From JAAYYM01 sp964483155 (lineage in GTDB: Bacteria > Bacillota > Clostridia > Lachnospirales > Lachnospiraceae): a stretch of 5,117 nt of DNA. This document shows positions 1 through 4,871 of this stretch, one piece after another. Under the pieces are notes generated by a model. That model was not told where the DNA came from. It ran no database searches and worked only from the letters and a program-made list of their open reading frames with translations. The stretch covers positions 1 to 5,117 of the forward strand of contig CAZAAC010000102.1 in assembly GCA_964483155.1 (NCBI GenBank), in the 5' to 3' direction. Positions within the stretch are counted from its first letter, which is position 1. Each line of letters opens with the position of its first letter. A program made the position numbers and the translations under genes.

Positions 1-449
1 AACGTGTAACAAAGGTTGTAAAAGGTGGTCGTAACTTCCGTTTCACAGCTTTAGTAGTTGTCGGAGATGACAACGGACATGTAGGAGCAGGCTTAGGTAA
101 AGCAACTGAAATTCCTGAAGCGATTCGAAAAGGAAAAGAGGATGCAGCTAAGAAACTTATAAAAGTTGCCAGAGATGAGAATAATAGTATCACACATGAT
201 TTTATAGGAAAATTTAGCGGGGCTTCTGTATTACTTAAAAGAGCACCAGAAGGTACAGGTGTTATCGCAGGCGGGCCAGCACGTGCCGTATGTGAGCTTG
301 CAGGAATCAAGAATATCCGTACAAAATCGCTTGGTTCTAATAACAAGCAAAACGTTGTACTTGCTACCATTGAAGCACTTCGTCAGTTAAAAACTCCGGA
401 AGAAGTAGCACGTCTTCGCGGAAAATCCGTTGAAGAGATTATGGGCTAA
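1..449 (+). CDS. rpsE: 30S ribosomal protein S5, 3' part
   Basis: S5 is a small-subunit protein near the decoding region that contributes to translational accuracy and the mRNA entrance. The reading frame is open from base 3 to the TAA at 447-449 and gives 148 residues; bases 1-2 finish a codon that began upstream. The fragment begins with RVTKVVKGGRNFRFTALVVV, the conserved double-stranded-RNA-binding region of S5. It continues with GDDNGHVGAGLGKATEIPEAI, then the C-terminal domain signature with EGTGVIAGGPARAV, and ends in RGKSVEEIMG, the usual S5 tail. By comparison with the E. coli protein about 19 N-terminal residues lie outside the window, so the gene is cut by the window edge and not broken. 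The next gene, rpmD, begins 14 bases after the stop, as usual in the spc operon. Confidence 0.97.
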   Translation, partial: RVTKVVKGGRNFRFTALVVVGDDNGHVGAGLGKATEIPEAIRKGKEDAAKKLIKVARDENNSITHDFIGKFSGASVLLKRAPEGTGVIAGGPARAVCELAGIKNIRTKSLGSNNKQNVVLATIEALRQLKTPEEVARLRGKSVEEIMG

Positions 450-463
450 GGGGGTAGAAGATT

Positions 464-661
464 ATGGCAGAAAAAAATGAAGAAAAGAAAATTAAAGTAA
501 CACTTGTGAAATCAACTATTGGTGCTATACCTAAGCATAGAGCCACGGTTGTAGCTCTTGGTTTAAAGAAACTGAATAAAACAGTGGAATTACCAGATAA
601 TGCAGCAACAAGAGGAATGGTTAATCAGGTGCGTCATTTAGTAAAAGTAGAAGAAATCTAA
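464..661 (+). CDS. rpmD: 50S ribosomal protein L30
   Basis: L30 is a small large-subunit protein of the spc operon, present in many but not all bacteria. The 65-residue product has the family core: KVTLVKSTIGAIPKHRATV, then LGLKKLNKTVELPDNAATRG, then the VNQVRHLVKVEE ending. It is slightly longer than the usual 59-60 residues because of a charged N-terminal extension (MAEKNEEKK). The ATG start is supported by a G-rich ribosome binding site, AGGGGGT at 449-455, which begins in the rpsE stop codon and lies 8 bases before the ATG. No other in-frame start gives a better fit. The rplO start follows 27 bases after the stop. Confidence 0.96.
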   Translation: MAEKNEEKKIKVTLVKSTIGAIPKHRATVVALGLKKLNKTVELPDNAATRGMVNQVRHLVKVEEI

Positions 662-674
662 TTAATATTAAGAT

Positions 675-683
675 AAGGAGGTG
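675..683 (+). promoter_or_regulatory. Strong ribosome binding site of rplO
   Basis: AAGGAGGTG is an unbroken match to the complement of the 16S rRNA 3' end. It lies 5 bases before the ATG at 689 and fixes the L15 start. A GTG inside this motif (681) opens another frame but has no site of its own. Confidence 0.9.
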
Positions 684-688
684 TTGGA

Positions 689-1129
689 ATGGAATTATCA
701 AACTTACAACCTGCAGAAGGCTCCAAACATAGCGATAATTTTAGAAGAGGCCGTGGACATGGTTCAGGAAACGGTAAAACTGCTGGTAAAGGCCATAAGG
801 GTCAGAAGGCTCGTTCAGGAGCTACTAGAGTTGGCTTTGAGGGCGGTCAGATGCCATTGTATAGAAGAATTCCCAAAAGGGGATTTACTAACAGAAATAC
901 AAAAGAAATCGTGGCGATTAATGTATCTTATCTTGAGATCTTTGATAATGGTGAAAAGGTATCGATTAATACTTTGATTGAAAAGGGAATCATTAGGAAT
1001 CCCAAAGATGGTGTGAAAATTCTTGGAAACGGAGAACTTACCAAGAAGCTTACTGTTCAGGCAAATGCATTCTCTGCAACTGCTAAAGAAAAGATAGAAG
1101 CTCTTGGTGGAAAAGCAGAGGTGATCTAA
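689..1129 (+). CDS. rplO: 50S ribosomal protein L15
   Basis: L15 binds 23S rRNA and is a late assembly protein of the large subunit. The 146-residue product has the normal bacterial length. Its glycine- and arginine-rich N-terminal tail (about residues 5-45) carries RGRGHGSGNGKTAGKGHKGQ, which threads into rRNA in the ribosome. The central signature GFEGGQMPLYRRIPKRGFTN spans about residues 49-68. The C-terminal signature is VKILGNGELTKKLTVQANAF followed by SATAKEKIEALGGKAEVI. The ATG at 689 has an ideal ribosome binding site just upstream. The stop TAA at 1127-1129 shares its last base with the secY start codon, so the two genes are very probably translationally coupled. Confidence 0.98.
   Translation: MELSNLQPAEGSKHSDNFRRGRGHGSGNGKTAGKGHKGQKARSGATRVGFEGGQMPLYRRIPKRGFTNRNTKEIVAINVSYLEIFDNGEKVSINTLIEKGIIRNPKDGVKILGNGELTKKLTVQANAFSATAKEKIEALGGKAEVI
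1118..1126 (+). promoter_or_regulatory. secY ribosome binding site inside rplO
   Basis: GAGGTGATC is a nine-base match to the complement of the 16S rRNA 3' end. It lies within the last L15 codons (Glu-Val-Ile) and ends 2 bases before the secY ATG at 1129. With the TAATG overlap this arrangement suits re-initiation by ribosomes finishing L15. Confidence 0.8.
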
Positions 1130-2442
1130 TGTTCACGACATTAAAAAACGCTTTTAAAATCAAGGAAATCAGGGATAAGATAATTTTTACATTTTTAATG
1201 CTGATTATAATCAGATTTGGTTGTCAGCTTCAGGTGCCAGGTGTTGATAGGACTTATTTCAGTAATTGGTTTGCATCACAGACAGGAGATGCGTTTAATT
1301 TTTTAGATGCGTTTACGGGAGGCTCTTTCCTTAATATGTCTGTGTTCGCGTTAAATATTACACCATACATTACATCATCTATCATTATGCAGCTTTTGAC
1401 AATTGCAATTCCGAAATTAGAGGAAATGCAAAAAGAGGGCGAAGATGGAAGGAAGAAGATTGCCTCTATTACACGTTACGTAACCGTAGGATTATCTTTG
1501 ATTGAGTCTAGTGCAATGGCAATCGGATTTGGGACGCAGGGGCTTTTAGCTAACTATGATGCGCTTAATGTGATTACAGTTATTGCAGCTCTCACTGCAG
1601 GTTCTGCATTCCTTATGTGGATAGGTGAGAGAATTACTGAAAGAGGGATAGGAAATGGTATTTCTATTGTACTTGTAACCAATATTGTTTCTAGAATACC
1701 TCAGGATTTTGCTTCACTTTATGAACAATTCATGAAAAGCAAGACAGTTGCAGTTGCAACTGTGGCAGGGATCATTATTATGGTTATAGTAGTCCTTACG
1801 ATTGTACTCGTAGTTGCTTTGTATGGTGGAGAGAGAAGAATTCCAGTACAGTATGCTAAAAAAGTACAAGGAAGAAAAATGGTAGGCGGTCAGTTAACAA
1901 ATATTCCTTTGAAAGTCAATACCGCAGGCGTTATTCCTATCATTTTTGCTTCTAGTTTAATGCAGCTACCAGTTGTTATTTCATCGCTGTTGGGTTCCAA
2001 TGCAACAGGTGTTGGCGGAACAATTCTTAAGATGTTGAGTTCGTCGAATTGGTGTAAACCTGCAAATTTAATTTATTCTGTCGGATTATTGGTGTATATT
2101 TTACTTGTTGTATTTTTTGCTTATTTTTATACATCTATTACATTTAATCCGTTGGAGATTGCTAATAATATGAAAAGACAAGGCGGCTTTATCCCTGGTA
2201 TTCGTCCAGGAAAGCCAACGAGTGATTATTTAACTAAAATTCTTAATTATGTTATATTTATTGGTGCCCTAGGTCTTATTATTATTGCCGTTATTCCAAT
2301 TTTCTTTAATGGAGTATTTGGTGCTAGTGTATCATTTGGAGGAACAAGTATCATTATTATCGTAGGTGTGGTACTTGAGACGATGAAGCAAGTCGAATCA
2401 CAAATGTTGGTTCGAAACTATAAAGGATTTTTAAATGGTTGA
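1129..2442 (+). CDS. secY: Preprotein translocase channel subunit SecY
   Basis: SecY is the central pore of the SecYEG translocon in the cytoplasmic membrane. It exports unfolded preproteins with SecA and inserts membrane proteins delivered by SRP. The 437-residue product has the family length and many hydrophobic segments, consistent with ten membrane helices. Visible landmarks are the plug and lateral-gate region around residues 60-90 (GGSFLNMSVFALNITPYITS), the loop GERITERGIGNGIS at 166-179, and the large cytoplasmic loop with QYAKKVQGRKMVGGQLTNIP at 241-260. The loop GGFIPGIRPGKPT at 352-364 contains Arg359, which corresponds to the translocation-critical Arg357 of E. coli. The C-terminus, MLVRNYKGFLNG, is typical. 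The gene overlaps rplO by one base; after it comes a 105-base gap with two hairpins before adk. Confidence 0.98.
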   Translation: MFTTLKNAFKIKEIRDKIIFTFLMLIIIRFGCQLQVPGVDRTYFSNWFASQTGDAFNFLDAFTGGSFLNMSVFALNITPYITSSIIMQLLTIAIPKLEEMQKEGEDGRKKIASITRYVTVGLSLIESSAMAIGFGTQGLLANYDALNVITVIAALTAGSAFLMWIGERITERGIGNGISIVLVTNIVSRIPQDFASLYEQFMKSKTVAVATVAGIIIMVIVVLTIVLVVALYGGERRIPVQYAKKVQGRKMVGGQLTNIPLKVNTAGVIPIIFASSLMQLPVVISSLLGSNATGVGGTILKMLSSSNWCKPANLIYSVGLLVYILLVVFFAYFYTSITFNPLEIANNMKRQGGFIPGIRPGKPTSDYLTKILNYVIFIGALGLIIIAVIPIFFNGVFGASVSFGGTSIIIIVGVVLETMKQVESQMLVRNYKGFLNG

Positions 2443-2444
2443 TA

Positions 2445-2476
2445 AGTGCATAGCTGTATGAAATACAGCATGCATT
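2445..2476 (+). other. Hairpin 1 downstream of secY
   Basis: GCTGTAT (2453-2459) pairs perfectly with ATACAGC (2463-2469) across a GAA loop. TGCAT (2447-2451) pairs with ATGCA (2470-2474), leaving a single bulged A at 2452, and two more outer pairs (one G-U) are possible. The result is a stem of 12 to 14 pairs just after the secY stop. It is not followed by a run of T, so it is not a standard intrinsic terminator. An RNA-stability or processing element is the more likely role. Confidence 0.7.
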
Positions 2477-2509
2477 AAGGTAAGGCAAAAGAAAACTTTG
2501 TCTTACCTT
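2477..2509 (+). other. Hairpin 2 between secY and adk
   Basis: Bases 2477-2489 pair with 2497-2509 over 13 positions (AAGGTAAGGCAAA against TTTGTCTTACCTT, one G-U pair), leaving a seven-base A-rich loop. It follows hairpin 1 directly. The bases after it (GAATTGCCATTTG) are not a T-run, so simple termination is unlikely. It may separate expression of the rpsE-secY block from the adk-infA block by partial attenuation, RNase cleavage or 3'-end protection; this role is inferred from position only. Confidence 0.7.
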
Positions 2510-2547
2510 GAATTGCCATTTGTTTTCTGGTTTAGGGAGGTTAAATT

Positions 2548-3192
2548 ATGAAAATAATTATGCTTGGGGCACCTGGTGCCGGTAAAGGGACGCAGGCCAA
2601 GATGATAGCAGATAAATTTGGGATTCCACATATTTCAACTGGAGATATATTCAGAGCAAATATAAAAGAGCAGACAACGCTTGGAATGGAAGCCAAAAAA
2701 TACATGGATCAGGGAGCGCTTGTCCCAGATGAGTTAACGGTTAAAATATTGCTTGATAGAGTAGCTAAGAGTGATTGCAGCAAAGGCTATGTACTTGACG
2801 GATTTCCAAGGACCATTCCACAGGCTGAGGTTCTTGATAAAGCAGTAGCTGAGCTAGGTGATAGCATTGATTATGCTATTAATATAGAGGTTCCGGATGC
2901 GTATATTATCAATAGAATGTCAGGAAGAAGAGCTTGTGTTGCATGTGGAGCAACTTATCATATCGTTCATGTTCCGACAAAGGTAGAAGGAATATGTGAC
3001 AGATGTGGCAAAGAATTAACACTCAGAGATGATGATAAGCCGGAAACAGTAAAGAAAAGACTTAGTGTATATCATGATCAAACACAGCCGCTGATTATGT
3101 ATTATGAGAAGAAAAATATATTGAAAGAAGTAGACGGTACAAAAGACATGAATGATGTCTTCGTAGAGATTGTCAATATCTTAGGAGCATAA
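2548..3192 (+). CDS. adk: Adenylate kinase, zinc-LID type
   Basis: Adenylate kinase catalyses ATP + AMP = 2 ADP in the cytoplasm and keeps the adenylate pool in balance. The 214-residue length is typical of the long bacterial form. The ATP-binding P-loop GAPGAGKGT is at residues 7-15. The AMP-binding region runs from about 30 to 59, with STGDIFR at 30-36. DGFPRT at 84-89 is the family signature. The LID domain, about 126-163, carries four cysteines in two CxxC pairs (C130, C133, C150, C153), the structural zinc site of Gram-positive adenylate kinases. The ATG at 2548 follows a GGGAGGT site at 2535-2541 with 6-base spacing. The gene sits between secY and map, its standard place in Bacillota; the map start comes 2 bases after its stop. 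Confidence 0.98.
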   Translation: MKIIMLGAPGAGKGTQAKMIADKFGIPHISTGDIFRANIKEQTTLGMEAKKYMDQGALVPDELTVKILLDRVAKSDCSKGYVLDGFPRTIPQAEVLDKAVAELGDSIDYAINIEVPDAYIINRMSGRRACVACGATYHIVHVPTKVEGICDRCGKELTLRDDDKPETVKKRLSVYHDQTQPLIMYYEKKNILKEVDGTKDMNDVFVEIVNILGA

Positions 3193-3194
3193 AA

Positions 3195-3944
3195 ATGGCT
3201 ATTACAATCAAATCTGCAAGAGAAATTGAGCTGATGCGGGAAGCTGGAAAAATTCTTAGCTTTGTACATGAAGAAATGGGAAAAATAATTAAGCCTGGCA
3301 TATCTACAATGGATATAAACCTGTATGGCGAAAAGTTAATCCGAGAAAGAGAATGTATACCAAATTTCTTAAACTATAACGGATATCCTGCTTCCATTTG
3401 CATATCTGTTAATGATGAAGTAGTACATGGTATACCCAGCAATAAACGTATTTTGCAGGAAGGTGATATTGTCAGTTTGGATGCAGGTCTGATTTATCAT
3501 GGATATCATTCTGATGCGGCAAGGACTTATGCAGTTGGCGAAATCACGAAAGATGTACAGCAGTTAATAGATGCAACGAAACAAAGCTTTTTCGAGGGAA
3601 TCAAATATGCAAAGGAAGGATATTATTTGTTTGATATCTCCAATGCAATTGATGAATATATAGGCAGATTTGGATATGGAATCGTTAGAGATCTGGTAGG
3701 TCATGGCATTGGCACAAAATTGCATGAAGATCCACAAATTCCGAATTTTGCTCAAAAGCGCCGCGGTCCAAAGCTGCGTGCGGGCATGACACTTGCTATT
3801 GAGCCAATGATAAATGCAGGCCGATATGATGTTGAATGGCTTGATGATGACTGGACAGTAGTATCTGAAGATGGAAGTATGTCTGCTCATTATGAAAACA
3901 CAATTCTGATTACACACGATGAGCCAGAAATATTGACAATTTAA
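3195..3944 (+). CDS. map: Methionine aminopeptidase, type I
   Basis: This metalloenzyme removes the initiator methionine from new proteins when the second residue is small, after deformylation. The 249 residues match the short type Ia form with no N-terminal zinc-finger extension. All five metal ligands are visible: Asp96 (in SLDAG), Asp107 (in HSDAA), His170 (in VGHGIG), Glu203 (in AIEPM) and Glu234 (in HYENT). The catalytic histidines His78 (NDEVVHGIP) and His177 (KLHEDPQIPN) are also present, so the enzyme should be active. The ribosome binding site, AGGAG at 3183-3187, lies in the last adk codons, which suggests coupled translation. The next gene starts 10 bases after the stop. Confidence 0.98.
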   Translation: MAITIKSAREIELMREAGKILSFVHEEMGKIIKPGISTMDINLYGEKLIRERECIPNFLNYNGYPASICISVNDEVVHGIPSNKRILQEGDIVSLDAGLIYHGYHSDAARTYAVGEITKDVQQLIDATKQSFFEGIKYAKEGYYLFDISNAIDEYIGRFGYGIVRDLVGHGIGTKLHEDPQIPNFAQKRRGPKLRAGMTLAIEPMINAGRYDVEWLDDDWTVVSEDGSMSAHYENTILITHDEPEILTI

Positions 3945-3954
3945 GAGGTATATT

Positions 3955-4212
3955 ATGGTAGGATGCTTTGCTAAATCTTTGGCTGGACATGATAAAGATG
4001 ATATTTATATGATAGTTAAGGAAGACGACGAGTATGTTTATCTTGTGAATGGAAAGCAAAAACTATTAAGTTGTCCAAAGAAGAAAAGAAAGAAACATAT
4101 TCAGATTATTAAAAAATATAGTAACGAATATACAAATGATGAGGAAATAAAAAGAGCGATAAAATTATATCAACAAAATAGGGAGGTAAGTGAATGTCAA
4201 AAGCTGATGTAA
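3955..4212 (+). CDS. Small KOW-type RNA-binding protein (L14e/L6e/L27e-like)
   Basis: This 85-residue basic protein matches the small KOW-domain family found between map and infA in many Bacillota (the position of B. subtilis ybzG). Its exact function is not established; family and neighbours suggest ribosome or RNA binding. The N-terminal part, FAKSLAGHDKDDIYMIVKE then EYVYLVNGKQKLL, fits the KOW fold. It is followed by the basic block CPKKKRKKHIQ (about 40-50), also a family feature, and a charged, less conserved tail. The residue after HDK, usually the conserved KOW glycine, appears to be Asp here. The ATG has a GAGGT site at 3945-3949, 5 bases upstream. The 3' end overlaps infA by 19 bases in another frame and contains the infA ribosome binding site. 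Confidence 0.85.
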   Translation: MVGCFAKSLAGHDKDDIYMIVKEDDEYVYLVNGKQKLLSCPKKKRKKHIQIIKKYSNEYTNDEEIKRAIKLYQQNREVSECQKLM

Positions 4213-4412
4213 TCGAAATTGAAGGGACTGTAGTTGAGAAACTGCCGAACGCCATGTTTCAGGTTGAGTTAGAAAACGGACATAAGGTTCTTGCTCATAT
4301 CAGTGGAAAACTGAGAATGAATTTCATCAGAATCTTACCGGGTGATAAAGTAACAATTGAATTATCACCATATGATTTGTCAAAAGGAAGAATTATCTGG
4401 AGAGATAAATAA
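4194..4412 (+). CDS. infA: Translation initiation factor IF-1
   Basis: IF-1 binds the A site of the 30S subunit during initiation and works with IF-2 and IF-3. The product has the canonical 72 residues and forms a single OB fold (S1-like domain). Clear family strings are IEIEGTVVEKLPNAMFQVEL, ENGHKVLAHISGKLRMNFIR, then PGDKVTIELSPYDLSKGRI and the terminal WRDK. The ATG at 4194 is preceded by GGGAGGT at 4181-4187 with 6-base spacing. The start lies inside the end of the KOW gene, so translation may be coupled. The stop is followed by 87 bases carrying a promoter for the next genes. Confidence 0.98.
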   Translation: MSKADVIEIEGTVVEKLPNAMFQVELENGHKVLAHISGKLRMNFIRILPGDKVTIELSPYDLSKGRIIWRDK

Positions 4413-4417
4413 ATTGA

Positions 4418-4434
4418 TTATAGTGAAACTATAA
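4418..4434 (+). other. Short hairpin after infA
   Basis: TTATAG (4418-4423) and CTATAA (4429-4434) form a six-pair stem with a five-base loop, just after the infA stop. It is AT-rich and has no following T-run, so it is at best a weak 3' end or pausing element. Confidence 0.35.
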
Positions 4435-4438
4435 GTAC

Positions 4439-4467
4439 TTGATATTTAGCACATAGTGTGTTAAAAT
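4439..4467 (+). promoter_or_regulatory. Sigma-A type promoter upstream of rpmJ
   Basis: The -35 element TTGATA (4439-4444) is separated by 17 bases from the -10 element TAAAAT (4462-4467). A TG at 4459-4460 gives an extended -10. Transcription would start near 4474, just before the rpmJ ribosome binding site. The promoter would drive rpmJ, rpsM and probably the rest of the alpha operon separately from the upstream genes. The spacer holds a small inverted repeat, CACA-TAG-TGTG (4450-4460). Confidence 0.75.
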
Positions 4468-4499
4468 ATAAAGCGGTCTTTTTGAAAGGAGGGTTTAAC

Positions 4500-4613
4500 G
4501 TGAAAGTTAGATCATCAGTAAAACCGATTTGCGAAAAATGCAAAATCATTAAGAGAAAAGGGAAAATCAGAGTTATCTGTGAAAACCCGAAACACAAACA
4601 GAGACAAGGTTGA
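4500..4613 (+). CDS. rpmJ: 50S ribosomal protein L36, zinc-binding form
   Basis: L36 is the smallest large-subunit protein and binds 23S rRNA. The gene encodes 37 residues, reading (M)KVRSSVKPICEKCKIIKRKG and then KIRVICENPKHKQRQG, which is full family length. The zinc-ribbon ligands Cys11, Cys14, Cys27 and His32 are all present, so this is the zinc-containing (C+) paralogue type. The start is GTG. It is chosen because AAAGGAGG at 4485-4492 lies 7 bases upstream and because KVR(S/P)SVK directly after the start is the universal L36 N-terminus. The infA-rpmJ-rpsM order is standard. A promoter lies immediately upstream, and a long non-coding region follows. Confidence 0.97.
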   Translation: MKVRSSVKPICEKCKIIKRKGKIRVICENPKHKQRQG

Positions 4614-4694
4614 AATAGCTACTTGTCACCGACATTATTTGCCGGATCAGATAGATACTTAGTAATTCTATAAGATTTACGAGCATCTACGATT

Positions 4695-4720
4695 GATACC
4701 GATCCAGAGTGTTGGGTATC
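4695..4720 (+). other. Leader hairpin A
   Basis: GATACC (4695-4700) and GGTATC (4715-4720) are perfectly complementary around a 14-base loop. Two outer U-G pairs can extend the stem. The loop contains GATCC (4701-4705), complementary to GGATC at 4644-4648, so a pseudoknot or an alternative fold is possible. Confidence 0.55.
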
Positions 4721-4724
4721 GGAC

Positions 4725-4762
4725 AACCGAATGGTCATTTACCGTTCGGCGGCGGTTCTTTT
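4725..4762 (+). terminator. Possible intrinsic terminator or attenuator in the rpsM leader
   Basis: CCGAATGGT (4727-4735) pairs with ACCGTTCGG (4741-4749) in nine pairs (one U-G) around a five-base loop. It is followed by CGGCGG and then TTCTTTT at 4756-4762. An alternative outer stem, AACCG (4725-4729) with CGGTT (4753-4757), would place the T-rich stretch right at the stem base. The T-run is short and interrupted by C. rpsM lies downstream without a second clear promoter, so if real it would act as a partial terminator or attenuator, not a full stop. Confidence 0.4.
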
Positions 4763-4796
4763 ATGATGAAAGAAAAGCCCAGTCAATTTGTAACAG

Positions 4797-4819
4797 CTTC
4801 GCATAGGGATTTAGCGAAG
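4797..4819 (+). other. Leader hairpin C
   Basis: CTTCGC (4797-4802) and GCGAAG (4814-4819) form a perfect six-pair stem with an 11-base loop. The loop end ATTTA (4809-4813) is complementary to TAAAT (4869-4873), which covers the first two bases of the rpsM start codon. The pairing is weak (all A-U) but well placed for translational control. Confidence 0.5.
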
Positions 4820-4834
4820 TAAAATTTTTAGCAA

Positions 4835-4852
4835 TATCGCTGTAAAGCGATA
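4835..4852 (+). other. Leader hairpin D, next to the rpsM ribosome binding site
   Basis: TATCGCT (4835-4841) and AGCGATA (4846-4852) form a perfect seven-pair stem closed by GUAA, a GNRA-type tetraloop. The stem ends about 7 bases before the rpsM ribosome binding site, so it could affect ribosome access or bind a regulatory protein. Confidence 0.65.
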
Positions 4853-4871
4853 GAGAAAGAGAGGAATTTAA

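Larger units (their letters stand above)
4614..4871 (+). promoter_or_regulatory. Structured untranslated region upstream of rpsM, candidate regulatory leader
   Basis: This 258-base stretch has no convincing gene. It holds at least four stem-loops: 4695-4700 with 4715-4720, 4727-4735 with 4741-4749, 4797-4802 with 4814-4819, and 4835-4841 with 4846-4852. Possible longer pairings are GGATC (4644-4648) with GATCC (4701-4705) and TAGAT (4652-4656) with ATCTA (4685-4689). The ribosome binding site AGAGG at 4860-4864 ends 7 bases before the rpsM ATG. In E. coli the leader before rpsM is the S4 repressor target for the alpha operon. The position here suggests a similar control role, but I do not recognise a known RNA family, so the role is inference. 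Confidence 0.5.

Noticed and set aside
681..977. 98-codon open frame starting at GTG, overlapping rplO in another frame
   Set aside because: It lies almost wholly within the clear L15 gene, its start codon sits inside the L15 ribosome binding site, and its protein resembles no family I know. It is a shadow frame.
1744..1763. Eight-pair perfect hairpin inside secY (ACAGTTGC with GCAACTGT)
   Set aside because: It falls in codons for a Thr-Val-Ala-Val-Ala-Thr-Val-Ala stretch, where repeated codons create complementarity by themselves, and no regulatory context is seen.
2407..2435. Possible promoter at the end of secY for adk (TTGGTT, 17 bases, TTTAAA)
   Set aside because: Both hexamers are weak, they lie in conserved coding sequence, and AT-rich DNA gives many such matches.
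3564..3917. 117-codon open frame on the - strand inside map
   Set aside because: It is antisense to a complete, fully conserved methionine aminopeptidase and has no recognisable product.
4693..4722. Possible promoter within the rpsM leader (TTGATA then TATCGG, 18-base spacing)
   Set aside because: The -10 match is poor, and these bases are better explained by hairpin A.
4763..4822. 19-codon mini-ORF in the rpsM leader (MMKEKPSQFVTASHRDLAK), a possible leader peptide
   Set aside because: No good ribosome binding site precedes the ATG (only GGCGG and a T-rich stretch), and it has no run of one amino acid that would suggest attenuation. It stays a weak possibility pending conservation or ribosome profiling.
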